Source: JAFECT01 sp036501825
GTDB lineage: Bacteria; Pseudomonadota; Alphaproteobacteria; Caulobacterales; Caulobacteraceae
Direction: 5' to 3'
Assembly: GCA_036501825.1 (NCBI GenBank)
Contig: DASXZP010000026.1
Location: 310,001 to 374,000 of the forward strand
DNA: 64,000 bases
In this document: piece by piece, positions 52,389-61,389 of the stretch
Layout of the letters: the number at the start of each line of letters is the position of its first letter
How positions within the stretch are numbered: position 1 is the stretch's first letter
Notes under the pieces: generated by a model
Told to the model about the DNA's origin: nothing
The model's database searches: none
What the model saw: only the letters and a program-made list of their open reading frames with translations
Made by a program: the position numbers and the translations under genes

Positions 52389-53387
52389 ATGCGATGGCCT
52401 TTCATCCGGGTGCTCCCGGTCAACACTCACTTCCCCTTCGTGAAGTTCGCGAAGTACGCCTCGACCATCTCGATCGTGCTGATCGTGGCGTCGCTGGTGT
52501 CCCTGTGGAAGCCGGGTCTCAACCTCGGCATCGACTTCAAGGGCGGCTCGCGCATCGAGCTCAACACGCCGGGCAGGACGCTCGACTTCAAGCTCGTGCA
52601 AACGACGCTCGAAGGCATGGGCCTGAAGGACGTGGTGGTGCAGGCTGTCGGCGCGGCCGGCAAGGCCGGCGCCCCGTCCGCCTCGCAGGCGCAGGTCGAG
52701 TTCCAGACCCCGCCGAACCGCAATGCCGGCGTCGCCATGACTCAGGCCAAGGCGCAACTCTCCAAGACCCTGGGCAATGTGGTCTTCACCGGCGACTCGG
52801 TGGTGGGCCCCACCATCTCCGGCGAGCTGATGACCAAGGGCATCGAGGCGCTGGGCATCGCCATCGTCCTGATGCTGTTCTTCGTGTGGTTCCGCTTCCG
52901 CCTCTCGTTCGGCCTGGGCGCGGTCGCGGCCCTGTTCCACGACGTGATCCTGACCTTCGGCCTGGTGGTCCTGCTGCAGCTCGAGTTCACCCTCGACGTG
53001 ATCGCGGCGATCTTGACCATCATCGGCTATTCAATGAACGACACCGTGGTGGTGTTCGACCGCCTGCGTGAAAACCTGCGCAAGTACAAGAAGATGCCGT
53101 TGCGCGACGTGATCGACCTGTCGGTCAACGAGACCCTGTCGCGCACCGTGATCACCGGCCTGACCGCGGTGCTGGCCCTGGCGGGCCTCGCGGTCTTCGG
53201 CGGCGCGACCCTGTTCCCGATGGCCGTGGCGCTGCTCTTCGGCATCGTGGTCGGCACCTATTCGTCGATCTACATCGCCTCGCCCATCGTGCTCCTCTGG
53301 GGCATCAAGCGCGGCGAGGACGAAGACAAGGCCAAGCCCATCGACTGGACCCCCTCCATGCAGACCGGCCGCGCCCCCAAGCGCTAG
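52389..53387 (+). CDS. secF: protein-export membrane protein SecF
   Basis: A 332-residue partner of SecD. It has LGIDFKGGSRIEL and IIGYSMNDTVVVFDRLRENLR. The ATG at 52389 (MRWPFIRVLP) is chosen; an in-frame start at 52338 lies inside secD. Confidence 0.95.
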   Translation: MRWPFIRVLPVNTHFPFVKFAKYASTISIVLIVASLVSLWKPGLNLGIDFKGGSRIELNTPGRTLDFKLVQTTLEGMGLKDVVVQAVGAAGKAGAPSASQAQVEFQTPPNRNAGVAMTQAKAQLSKTLGNVVFTGDSVVGPTISGELMTKGIEALGIAIVLMLFFVWFRFRLSFGLGAVAALFHDVILTFGLVVLLQLEFTLDVIAAILTIIGYSMNDTVVVFDRLRENLRKYKKMPLRDVIDLSVNETLSRTVITGLTAVLALAGLAVFGGATLFPMAVALLFGIVVGTYSSIYIASPIVLLWGIKRGEDEDKAKPIDWTPSMQTGRAPKR

Positions 53388-53497
53388 GGCTGGATCCCCG
53401 GGCTAAGCCCCTAAATTCCTTCGGGTCGAAAGCTCCGAGATTTGGTCCTATGCTGGGGCCCTGAGGGACGATTCCCAAAAGGCTTGGAGGGGTTTCC

Positions 53498-54121
53498 ATG
53501 AGCGGGCTGCTCTTGAATTTCCGCAATACAATGATCGTGAGCGTGATCCTCGCGCTCTGCGTCATCTTCGGCTTCGCCCACGTGCACGGGTCCATGGACC
53601 TGCAGTTCTGGGAAGCGGTGCTGCGCTTGCTGCACGTCTTCTCCGGCATCCTGTGGATCGGGCTGCTCTACTATTTCAACTTCGTGCAGACGCGGAAGAT
53701 GCCCGACATTCCCGCCGAGCTGAAGCCGGCGATCTCCAAGTACATCACGCCCGAGGCGCTGTTCTGGTTCCGCTGGTCGGCGCTGTTCACCTGGGTGTTC
53801 GGCCTCTCGCTCGCGGGCCTGCGCGATCACTTCGACCAGCCGGGCTATCTCGCCAACACCCTCAGCTTCGACTTCTCCGACCACTTCCAGTCGCCGCAGT
53901 ATGCGCTGATGGGCCTCGGCATGTGGCTGGCGACCATCATGTTCCTGAACGTCTGGGGCGTGATCTGGCCGAACCAGAAGGTTGCGCTGGGCATGGTCGA
54001 AGCCGACGCCGACAAGAAGGCCAAGGCCGCCAAGATCGCGACCCTGGCGTCGCGCATCAACACCCTGCTGTCGATCCCGATGCTGGTCTCGATGACCTTC
54101 TACCAGACCCTGAACGGCTGA
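53498..54121 (+). CDS. PuuD-like (DUF989) urate hydroxylase family membrane protein
   Basis: A 207-residue membrane protein with about five helices, including AVLRLLHVFSGILWIGLLYYFNFVQ, typical of the PuuD N-terminal domain (His-containing helices resembling cytochrome b). PuuD was described as a urate hydroxylase with a cytochrome c domain; that C-terminal domain is absent here, so the function may be electron transfer or something else. A strong intrinsic terminator follows its stop. Confidence 0.75.
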   Translation: MSGLLLNFRNTMIVSVILALCVIFGFAHVHGSMDLQFWEAVLRLLHVFSGILWIGLLYYFNFVQTRKMPDIPAELKPAISKYITPEALFWFRWSALFTWVFGLSLAGLRDHFDQPGYLANTLSFDFSDHFQSPQYALMGLGMWLATIMFLNVWGVIWPNQKVALGMVEADADKKAKAAKIATLASRINTLLSIPMLVSMTFYQTLNG

Positions 54122-54141
54122 GCCGTTTTGCAGGACGCGAG

Positions 54142-54169
54142 AAAGGCCCGTGGCGACACGGGCCTTTTT
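54142..54169 (+). terminator. rho-independent terminator after the PuuD-like gene
   Basis: AAAGGCCCGTG, loop GCGA, CACGGGCCTTT, then TT. The 11-bp stem is perfect and ends in a T run. It marks the end of the sec operon or the PuuD-like gene. Confidence 0.9.
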
Positions 54170-54182
54170 GTATGCTGAGCCG

Positions 54183-54860
54183 ATGAGCGTGGACCTCGAT
54201 CTCGAACTGAAGACCGCCGAGCCGGACCGCTGGCTCTCGACGCGCTTCATCGCCGATGCGCAAGCCCGCGCTGACGTCGTCGCGCTCTACGCCTTCGACC
54301 ACGCGCTCTCGCGCATCGCCCACGCGGTGACCCAACCGATGCTCGGCGACATCCGCCTCGCCTGGTGGCGCGAAGCGGTGGAGGAGGCGTTTGCGGGCAA
54401 GCCGCCGCGCGCCCATCCGGTGGTCGAAGCGCTGAGCGCAGCGATCACGCGCCGCGGTCTCGCCATCGGCCCGTTCGAAACCCTCATCGAAGCCCGCGAA
54501 CGCGACCTCGACCCAACGCCGCTCGGCGCGGACGAAGCGATCCGCTACGCCGAAACCACCGCCGGCGCCGTCATGACCCTCGCCGCAACCCTCCTCGGCC
54601 CCGCCATGATCCCCGACCTCTCGGCGACAGGACGCGCCTGGGGCGTTGCGCGCTTGGCGGTCGAACGCAGGCTCGCACCCGGCGTTGACGCGCCCGCAAT
54701 CGTACACGCCGCGCTCAAGGTCACGCCGCGCCTGTCGACCGAAGCCTTCCCCGCCATCGCCTACGCCACGCTCGCGCGCGCCTACGCTCAGGGAAGAGCG
54801 CCATCGGACTTGTCGAAACGGCTGCGCATGACCTGGGCCGTGGCGCGCGGACACCTCTAA
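54183..54860 (+). CDS. squalene/phytoene synthase-superfamily protein, NDUFAF6-like
   Basis: A 225-residue protein of the trans-isoprenyl synthase fold. The segment FDHALSRIAHAV … MLGDIRLAWWREAVEEAF is typical, but the Asp-rich DxxxD motifs needed for prenyl synthesis are not seen. That and the length match NDUFAF6, an assembly factor for respiratory complex I, rather than a phytoene synthase. The ATG at 54183 is chosen; it follows the terminator of the previous gene. A family C repeat follows. Confidence 0.75.
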   Translation: MSVDLDLELKTAEPDRWLSTRFIADAQARADVVALYAFDHALSRIAHAVTQPMLGDIRLAWWREAVEEAFAGKPPRAHPVVEALSAAITRRGLAIGPFETLIEARERDLDPTPLGADEAIRYAETTAGAVMTLAATLLGPAMIPDLSATGRAWGVARLAVERRLAPGVDAPAIVHAALKVTPRLSTEAFPAIAYATLARAYAQGRAPSDLSKRLRMTWAVARGHL

Positions 54861-54866
54861 CTCTCC

Positions 54867-54988
54867 GCTCATCCCGGCGAATGCCGGGACCCAGATCATA
54901 TGGCTCGCAATTGAGCGGTTAGTTTGCGCGCTTAAATTTCTCGCGACGGTGCTTTGTCATCTGGGTCCCGGCATTCGCCGGGATGAGC
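54867..54988. repeat. repeat family C, copy 2
   Basis: Arms at 54867-54896 and 54959-54988 are identical to those of copy 1 and perfectly inverted over 30 nt, with the nested CCCGGC-GAAT-GCCGGG. The 62-bp centre is AT-richer and unrelated to copy 1. It lies between convergent gene ends. Confidence 0.9.
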
Positions 54989-55001
54989 GGAAAAAAATGG
55001 C

Positions 55002-56393
55002 TTAGACGGGCGCGAGCTCCCGCTCCCCGATCCACGCATCCAGATCCCGCAACGCGCGCACGCTCATCAGCCGCTTCTTCGCCCGGCCGCGTTCCTTCAG
55101 CGGGATTTTTCCGCCGGCCTCATCCACCTTCGGCGCGTCCATCGGCGGCAGCAGGCCGTAGTTGATGTTCATGGGTTGGAAGCTGCGTTCGCCGGTGTCG
55201 ATGTGGCCGCCGGTGATGTGGGCGATCAGAGCGCCCAGGGCGGTGGTTTCGGGTGGCGCTTGCAGGCGCCGGCCCATCCGCTCCGCCGCCGCGAACCGCC
55301 CGGCCAGGATGCCGGTCGCGGCGCTCTCGACATAGCCTTCGACGCCGGTGACCTGGCCTGCAAAGCGCAGGCGCGGGTCCGCCCTTAAGCGCAGCGATGC
55401 ATCCAGCAGGCGCGGCGAGTTCAGGAACGTATTGCGATGCAGCCCGCCCAGTCGCGCGAACTGCGCGTCGTGCAAGCCGGGAATGGTGCGAAACACCTCG
55501 ACCTGCGCCGCGTGCTTCAGCTTGGTCTGGAACCCGACCATGTTGTAGAGCGTGCCCAGTGCATTGTCCTGACGCAGCTGTACGATGGCATAGGCCTTCA
55601 CCGTCGGATTGTGCGGGTTGGTCAGGCCGACCGGCTTCATCGGCCCGTGGCGCAGCGTCTCGCGCCCGCGTTCGGCCATCACCTCGATCGGCAGGCAGCC
55701 GTCGAAATAGGGCACGTTCTCCCAGTCCTTGAACTCCGACTTCGGTCCGTCGAGCAGCGCCTGCACGAACGCCTCGTACTGCTCGCGGTCCATCGGACAG
55801 TTCACATAGGCCTGTGCATCGCCCGCGGGTCCGGCCTTGTCATAGCGCGACTGCCGCCAGGCGATCCCGAAGTCGATGCTTTCGGCGTGCACGATCGGCG
55901 CGATGGCGTCGAAGAAACTGAGCTGGCCTTCGCCGCTGAGCTCGAGGATCGCCTGCGACAGCGCCGGCGAGGTGAGCGGGCCGGTGGCGACGATCACGCT
56001 GTCCCATTCCGCGGGCGGCAGACCCGCGACTTCGCCACGTTCGATCGTGATGCGTGGATGCTTTTCGAGCCGCGCGGTCACAGCCTGCGAGAAACCTTCG
56101 CGGTCCACCGCCAGCGCGCCGCCCGCGGGCACCTGGTTCGCGTCGCCGCACGCCATGATCAGCGATCCGCAGCGCCGCATCTCCGCGTGCAGCAGTCCGA
56201 CGGCGTTGAACTCCCAGTCATCGGAGCGAAACGAGTTGGAGCAGACCAGTTCGGCCAGGCCGCCGGTCTGGTGCGCGGCGGTGCCGACCACCGGGCGCAT
56301 CTCGTGCAGCACGACGGGGACGCCGGCCTCGGCGATCTGCCAGGCCGCCTCCGACCCCGCAAGGCCGCCGCCGATGACATGAACGGGTTTCAT
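55002..56393 (-). CDS. trmFO: methylenetetrahydrofolate-tRNA (uracil-5-)-methyltransferase
   Basis: A 463-residue FAD enzyme methylating U54 of tRNA with a folate donor. It starts MKPVHVIGGGLAGSEAAWQIA with the dinucleotide-binding motif and has LVCSNSFRSDDW, NPHNPTVKAYAIVQLRQDN, PGLHDAQFARLGGLHRNTFL and the C-terminal MNINYGLLPP. The ATG at 56393 is chosen over a longer frame starting in the family A repeat at 56510, whose extra residues are palindrome-derived. The divergent upstream region holds family A copy 6. Confidence 0.94.
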   Translation of the reverse strand: MKPVHVIGGGLAGSEAAWQIAEAGVPVVLHEMRPVVGTAAHQTGGLAELVCSNSFRSDDWEFNAVGLLHAEMRRCGSLIMACGDANQVPAGGALAVDREGFSQAVTARLEKHPRITIERGEVAGLPPAEWDSVIVATGPLTSPALSQAILELSGEGQLSFFDAIAPIVHAESIDFGIAWRQSRYDKAGPAGDAQAYVNCPMDREQYEAFVQALLDGPKSEFKDWENVPYFDGCLPIEVMAERGRETLRHGPMKPVGLTNPHNPTVKAYAIVQLRQDNALGTLYNMVGFQTKLKHAAQVEVFRTIPGLHDAQFARLGGLHRNTFLNSPRLLDASLRLRADPRLRFAGQVTGVEGYVESAATGILAGRFAAAERMGRRLQAPPETTALGALIAHITGGHIDTGERSFQPMNINYGLLPPMDAPKVDEAGGKIPLKERGRAKKRLMSVRALRDLDAWIGERELAPV

Positions 56394-56415
56394 CGCCGCG
56401 GTATAGCACCGGCGA

Positions 56416-56512
56416 AGATGTGGGGACACGATACCTATTCCCCGAATTCGCGCAGTTGACCAGGTGACGGACTGTCGGTGGATCGGGGAATAGGTATCAT
56501 GTCCCCACATCT
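56416..56512. repeat. REP-like family A, copy 6
   Basis: Arms at 56416-56443 and 56485-56512 pair over 28 nt with one mismatch; core GGGGACACGATACCTATT. The outer six bases AGATGT/ACATCT differ from other copies but pair. GAATTC follows the left arm. It lies in the divergent promoter region of trmFO and the membrane array. Confidence 0.9.
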
Positions 56513-56530
56513 TTCGGGCGTGAGGGGCGG

Positions 56531-57346
56531 ATGAGGCGGAGCTTGCCGGTGTTGGCGGGTCTTCGGAGCGCGGCGGCGTTTCTGCCGCGCGCGTGGGCCG
56601 GCGCGTGGGGCGCCTTGTTGCTCGCCTTCGCCGTGCTGGCGGCGCCGGCCTTCACCGATCTCATCGCGCACGAGCACCTGCGCTGGATCCGCGCGGCCTG
56701 GGCGCTGGCGGCGGTCGCGGCGTGGCTGATGGTCGAGGGCGCGCTCTTCCGCATCGGCGTGTCCCGCACCGCTGAGGCGGCGCAGCGTCTCGGCCTGGGG
56801 ATCGGCGGCCTGCAGTTCGGCGCGACCGAGCTGCGCCTGTTCGCCGGCACAGGCTTGGTGGGCGGGTTCCTGGCCGTCGTCCTGGGCGCGGTTGCTGTGG
56901 CCTTCGCGTTCCTGCTTTCCGCCGAGGACGCGGGCCTGCCCGGTCTCGACGAACTCCTTCGCGCCGTGGAGGCGGGCGAAGGCTGGGCCTGGGGCATAGC
57001 CGGGCTCGGCCTGCTGGCGGCCTGGACGATGGTCTCGCTCATGGTCCGGCTCAGCCTGTTCAAGCCCGCCACGGTCGCCCGCGGCGCGGTGGTCTCGCTC
57101 GACGCCATGTCGGTCACCCAGGGGGCGTTCTGGCCGCTCCTTGCGGGCATACTGGTGACCGCGGCGCCCCCGGCGCTGCTGACCGGGTGGGAACGGGGAT
57201 TTATCGCTTCGGGCTTTGTAATGCCCATCCCTTCAACGGTTTACGCCCTGGTTCGGGCGGCGTTTCTCGTCGCCTTGGCCCTGCCTTTTGCTTTCGGCTT
57301 CTTGTCATACGCGTACGATAGGCTTGAATACCGACCCAGGGGTTGA
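56531..57346 (+). CDS. membrane protein, array member 1 (divergent)
   Basis: A 271-residue protein with about five hydrophobic helices. It has divergent forms of the two array motifs: LGLGIGGLQFGATELRLF and RLSLFKPATVARGAVVSLDAMSVTQGAFWPLL. It begins shortly after a family A repeat. The next gene starts 14 bp after its stop. Confidence 0.75.
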   Translation: MRRSLPVLAGLRSAAAFLPRAWAGAWGALLLAFAVLAAPAFTDLIAHEHLRWIRAAWALAAVAAWLMVEGALFRIGVSRTAEAAQRLGLGIGGLQFGATELRLFAGTGLVGGFLAVVLGAVAVAFAFLLSAEDAGLPGLDELLRAVEAGEGWAWGIAGLGLLAAWTMVSLMVRLSLFKPATVARGAVVSLDAMSVTQGAFWPLLAGILVTAAPPALLTGWERGFIASGFVMPIPSTVYALVRAAFLVALALPFAFGFLSYAYDRLEYRPRG

Positions 57347-57360
57347 GCGGGAGGCGGGCG

Positions 57361-58317
57361 TTGGCGATTTTGTCCGTAACGACGTGCGCCACCGAAGGCT
57401 TCAGCGTCATCCGGCGGCGTCCGTGGGCGTTCGCGGGCTGGATCCTGTTCTGGCTCATCCTCGGCATGGGGCCGTTTCTGATCGCCCTGGCCGGCCTCGC
57501 GCCCAAACTCATCGACTTCGTCGGCTCGGTGCGCAGCGCCCACGACGCGCACGACCCCGTCGCGGTTCAGCGGTTGCTCGAAGACGAGTTCGGCGTGCTG
57601 ACCGTCCTGGCGCCGTGGGGCTTGTGGCTGATGGTCATCTCGACCGTACTCTTCACCGCCGTGCTGCGCGCGGTGCTCGAGCCTGAGAAGAGCGCCTTCG
57701 CCTATCTGCGTCTCGGCATGGACGAGGTGCGGCTGTTCTTTCTGCGCATCGTCTACGGCGTGCTCGCCGCCGCGTTCATGGCGGCGATCGTGGGCGCGGG
57801 CGTCGTGTTGTTCATCGCGACAGACCGCTACATCGGCCATCCGTGGGAGGGCTGGATCGACGTCCTGGTCATCGTACTCGGTCTCTGCCTGCTGATCTGG
57901 GTGCTGTTCCGGTTGTCGCTGTCGTTCCCCATGACCTTCGCGGACAAGCGGCTGCGGATCTTCGAATCCTGGAGCCTGACGCGCGGACATTTCTGGGGCG
58001 TGGTCGGCGTGTGGGCGCTGTCGGTCCTGCTGGTCGTGGCGGTCGCCATCGGCTTCATGTTCGTCCGCCAGTTCGTCTTTCTCGTCATCGGCCTGTCCAC
58101 CGGCGCCTTCGACCAGCTCGGCGCGCTCGAGACCATGGGCGACGATCTGCGCAAGGGTCTGTCGACCATCATCGCCGCCTTCGGCCCGGCCTTCATCGGC
58201 CTGTTCGTCATTCAGGCCATCGCAGACGCGCTGACCCGCGTCGTCTTCATCGCACCATTTGCGCGCGCCTACGCCCAACTGTCCGGTCGTGCGCCGCCCG
58301 CGGAACCAGGGAGCTGA
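57361..58317 (+). CDS. membrane protein, array member 2
   Basis: A 318-residue protein with about six helices. The N-terminus (ATEGFSVIRRRPWAFAGWILF) and motifs VLRAVLEPEKSAFAYLRLGMDEVR and RLSLSFPMTFADKRLRIFESWSLTRGHFW define the family well. A TTG at 57361 follows GGGAGG and is the likely start; an earlier TTG at 57343 is possible. The end IAPFARAYAQLSGR is shared by other members. Function unknown. Confidence 0.8.
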   Translation: MAILSVTTCATEGFSVIRRRPWAFAGWILFWLILGMGPFLIALAGLAPKLIDFVGSVRSAHDAHDPVAVQRLLEDEFGVLTVLAPWGLWLMVISTVLFTAVLRAVLEPEKSAFAYLRLGMDEVRLFFLRIVYGVLAAAFMAAIVGAGVVLFIATDRYIGHPWEGWIDVLVIVLGLCLLIWVLFRLSLSFPMTFADKRLRIFESWSLTRGHFWGVVGVWALSVLLVVAVAIGFMFVRQFVFLVIGLSTGAFDQLGALETMGDDLRKGLSTIIAAFGPAFIGLFVIQAIADALTRVVFIAPFARAYAQLSGRAPPAEPGS

Positions 58318-58319
58318 GC

Positions 58320-59290
58320 ATGTCCATTGACATCGGCAAGGCCGCCTTCTCCGGCTTCGGCCTCATTGGACGACGTCCGCTCAGCGTGCTGGCCTGGGGC
58401 ATCTGCTACATGCTTGTCGTCGGCCTCCCGACGCTATGCTCATGGAGCAATGGTGGCCAGCCTACATGCATATGATGCAGACGATGATGACGGAGCGGAC
58501 GGCTGACGTCGATCCGATGGCCGTGCAGCAGCAGATGATGCAGTCCATGGCCCCGATGATGCAGATGGCGCCGCTGTTCTGGTTGGTTGCTCTTCTGGGT
58601 CTGTTCGTTCGCGGCGTGTTGATCGCGGCTGTGCTGCGCGCCGTGCTGGAGCCCGACAACAAGGGCTTCTTCTACCTCCGTGTAGGGATGCAGGAGGTTT
58701 GGCAGTGCCTGGTGGCGCTCGTGATGTTCGTCCTCATTTTCGCCTTGGCGGCAGCAGGGGGTTTCGTGGGAATCATCCTGACCGGCATCATCGCGGTGGC
58801 GGCCGGTAAGGCTGCCATATTCATTTTCCCGTTGGTGATGCTCGCGCTTGTCGTGGTCACGGTTTACGCGGTGCTGCGCCTGTCGCTGGCGCCGGCGCTG
58901 ACGTTCCACGAAAAGACGTTTCGGGTCTTCGAATCCTGGTCGCTCACCCGCGGGCATGTCGGCGCCCTGTTCGGCATCCTCCTGATCCTGATGGTGATCG
59001 TCTGGGTGATCGAGTTTATCGTCGGCGGCGCCATGATGGCTTTCCTTTTCAGCGGCGGGGGTGGCGACCTGTTCCAGCACTTGATGAACACGAGCAATCC
59101 ACCCGACGTCTCGGCGATCATGCAGTTTGAGATGACGCTCTGGAGCAGGATGACGCCGTTCATCATGGGCGCCATGGTTGTGGGCTCATTGCTCTCCGGC
59201 GCGGCGATGGCGGTGTTCCTGGCGCCCTTCGCCACCGTCTACCAACAACTGACCGCCGGCGCCGCCGCGCCCGCGACTCCGACTGCGTAA
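58320..59290 (+). pseudogene. membrane protein, array member 3, frameshifted
   Basis: The N-terminal part is in one frame (58320-58475, MSIDIGKAAFSGFGLIGRRPLSVLAWGICYM…) and the rest in another (from about 58436 to 59290, 284 residues). The two join near CCGACGCTATGCTCATGG; one missing G, giving CTGATG, would restore T-L-M-L-M. The second part has full motifs VLRAVLEPDNKGFFYLRVGMQEV and RLSLAPALTFHEKTFRVFESWSLTRGH. It is either a recent frameshift, a sequencing error, or translated as two pieces from the ATG at 58436. Confidence 0.7.
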
Positions 59291-59365
59291 GCGTACAAGG
59301 CCAGAAAGGCCCCGCTGTCGGGGTGAGCAGACATGCGACCGCAGAATGCGGCGTGGGGGAAATTG

Positions 59366-60313
59366 ATGAAGACCTTTTCGGTCGCCCGGGCCTTTTCGGC
59401 GGGCGTGGACCTGATCGAGCGCAAGCCGATGGTCCTGGTGTGGTGGGCGGCCGCGGTGCTGGTGCTTCAGCTCATCCCCCGCCTGGTGATCTCGCACATG
59501 GCCGGCGCCAACGAGTTCGACTCGATGCGCGACGTGATGGGGTCGCTGAACGACCAGGCCAAGCTGCAGATCGCTCAGCAGCATCTGAAGGCGTCGGAGG
59601 GAGCGTTGGGGATCTGGGGCCTTGGCCTGTGGGCCTGGAGCCTGTTTGTCTACGCCATCCTTTACAACGCGGTGTTCCGCGCCGTGCTCGAGCCGCAGAA
59701 GAGTAGCTTCGGCTATCTCCGCCTGGGCGCGGCCGAGTTCTGGCAGTTCGCGGTGCAGATCGTCATCTTCATCCTGGTGATGATCTACACCTTCACCTGC
59801 ATCATGCTGTTCTTCTTCATCGCCGCAGCGTCGGCGGTCGCGGCGCCGGAAGTGCGAGGCTGGATTGTCGGCCTGACGCTGGTTGCGCTTTTCCTGCTCA
59901 CCCTGTGGCTGGCGCTTCGCCTGTCGCTGGGGTCTGTCGCGACCTTCGCCGAACGGCGTTTTGCCTATTTCGACTCCTGGAAGCTGACCAAGGGCGTCTC
60001 GTGGCGCCTGTTCTGGACCGGCGTCCTGCTGACCGCCCTGATCATCGGCCTGGAAATCATGCTGTTCGCCAGCGCGATCTTCTCCCTGGTCCCCCTGGCC
60101 GGCCTGCTGCCGTCGCCGGGCGCCGCGGCGCCGACGGTTCCGGTCCCTCACGGGCTGGACGTCGCCGACCTGCTGAGCATCGCCTCCCTCGCGACCCTGG
60201 TCCGCGTGCTGCTCCTCTCGCTGGTGACGGCGCTGTTCCAGGCTCTGATGCTGCCGCCCTGGGCGGTAATCTACCGCAACATTACCGGCGGCGCCGAGGA
60301 GGTCGCCCACTGA
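59366..60313 (+). CDS. membrane protein, array member 4
   Basis: A 315-residue protein with about six helices. It starts MKTFSVARAFSAGVDLIERKPM with GGGGA just upstream. Motifs are AVFRAVLEPQKSSFGYLRLGAAEF and RLSLGSVATFAERRFAYFDSWKLTKGVSW. Function unknown. Confidence 0.82.
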   Translation: MKTFSVARAFSAGVDLIERKPMVLVWWAAAVLVLQLIPRLVISHMAGANEFDSMRDVMGSLNDQAKLQIAQQHLKASEGALGIWGLGLWAWSLFVYAILYNAVFRAVLEPQKSSFGYLRLGAAEFWQFAVQIVIFILVMIYTFTCIMLFFFIAAASAVAAPEVRGWIVGLTLVALFLLTLWLALRLSLGSVATFAERRFAYFDSWKLTKGVSWRLFWTGVLLTALIIGLEIMLFASAIFSLVPLAGLLPSPGAAAPTVPVPHGLDVADLLSIASLATLVRVLLLSLVTALFQALMLPPWAVIYRNITGGAEEVAH

Positions 60314-60409
60314 CGGCTCGACCGCCGAGCGGGGCCGTGCGAGCGTAAGCCGGGGCAGGGGGCCGATTCCGCCAGAGGGCGGCCCCCCAGGATGAGCGGA
60401 GGGTTGGTC

Positions 60410-61363
60410 GTGGCGACATTTTCACCGACGAGTTCATGTATCGAGGGGTTCCGGGTCGCGGGCAAGCATCCGGGCGCGCTCGTCATCTGGGGTCTGTTTT
60501 ACGTCCTGTCGATCGTGCTGGTGATCGGCCTTATCCTGCTGGCCATGGGCCCGGGCTTCATGGACGCCATGAAGAACGCCGGCGCCAACGCAGCCGCATC
60601 GACGGATCCAACCGCGGCGTTGAAGATGGTAGGGGGCATGTTCCTCGGCTTTCTGATCGCCATTCCGCTGTTCATGGTGGTCGTCACCATGCTGAACGCG
60701 GCGGTCTTCCGCGCTGTGCTGAGGCCAGAGCAGAAGGGCTTCGGCTATCTGAGCCTCGGCGGCGACGAGATGCGGATGATCGTGGTCGCCCTGGTCATGG
60801 GCGTGCTCTTCTTCATCATGTACATCGCCTGCGTCATGATCTGGGCGATGATCATCGGGGGCACGGCGGTCGCCGCGGGCGCCGCCAGCGGCAGCCGTGG
60901 AGGCGGCGCGGCCGCCGGCGTCGCGGGCCTCATCGGCTTCCTGTTCTCCCTCGTGCTCGTCTGCGCCTTCATCTACGTCGCGGTGAAGCTCTCGCTCGCG
61001 TCGGTGATGACCTTCGCTGAAAAGCGTATCCGGATTTTCGAGTCCTGGGGGCTGACCAAAGGACAGTTCTGGCCGCTCTTCGCCATGTACCTGCTGGTGC
61101 TGTTGATCGTGATCGGCGTGGCCCTGGGCGTGATGGTGCTCAGCGGGATTTTCACGGCCATGATGGGCGTCGGCATGTTCGCCGCCTTCAGCGGGCACAC
61201 GCCGCAACTGGCGGCGGCGGGCCCGGTGGCGATCGTCGGGATCGTGCTCTACGTCGTGGTCACTGCCCTGCACGCGGCGCTGCAGATGGCGATCGTCGCC
61301 GCGCCCCAGGCCGCCGCCTACCAGCAGCTGAGCGGGAGCAACAAGGCCGCCGAGGCCTTCTGA
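60410..61363 (+). CDS. membrane protein, array member 5
   Basis: A 317-residue protein with about six helices. The GTG at 60410 has GGAGGG 7 bp upstream; an ATG at 60392 is the other candidate. Motifs are AVFRAVLRPEQKGFGYLSLGGDEMR and KLSLASVMTFAEKRIRIFESWGLTKGQFWPLF. A Gly/Ala-rich loop (AAGAASGSRGGGAAAGVA) separates two helices. Confidence 0.82.
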   Translation: MATFSPTSSCIEGFRVAGKHPGALVIWGLFYVLSIVLVIGLILLAMGPGFMDAMKNAGANAAASTDPTAALKMVGGMFLGFLIAIPLFMVVVTMLNAAVFRAVLRPEQKGFGYLSLGGDEMRMIVVALVMGVLFFIMYIACVMIWAMIIGGTAVAAGAASGSRGGGAAAGVAGLIGFLFSLVLVCAFIYVAVKLSLASVMTFAEKRIRIFESWGLTKGQFWPLFAMYLLVLLIVIGVALGVMVLSGIFTAMMGVGMFAAFSGHTPQLAAAGPVAIVGIVLYVVVTALHAALQMAIVAAPQAAAYQQLSGSNKAAEAF

Positions 61364-61389
61364 TCTCTGTGCGCGGCGGAGAATAGACG

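Noticed and set aside
54183..54860. Phytoene or squalene synthase in a carotenoid or hopanoid pathway
   Set aside because: No Asp-rich DxxxD motifs and no other isoprenoid genes nearby; length and motifs fit NDUFAF6 better.
56394..56510. N-terminal extension of trmFO starting MWGHDTYSPIHRQ
   Set aside because: The extra residues are translated from family A copy 6; the conserved protein starts at 56393.
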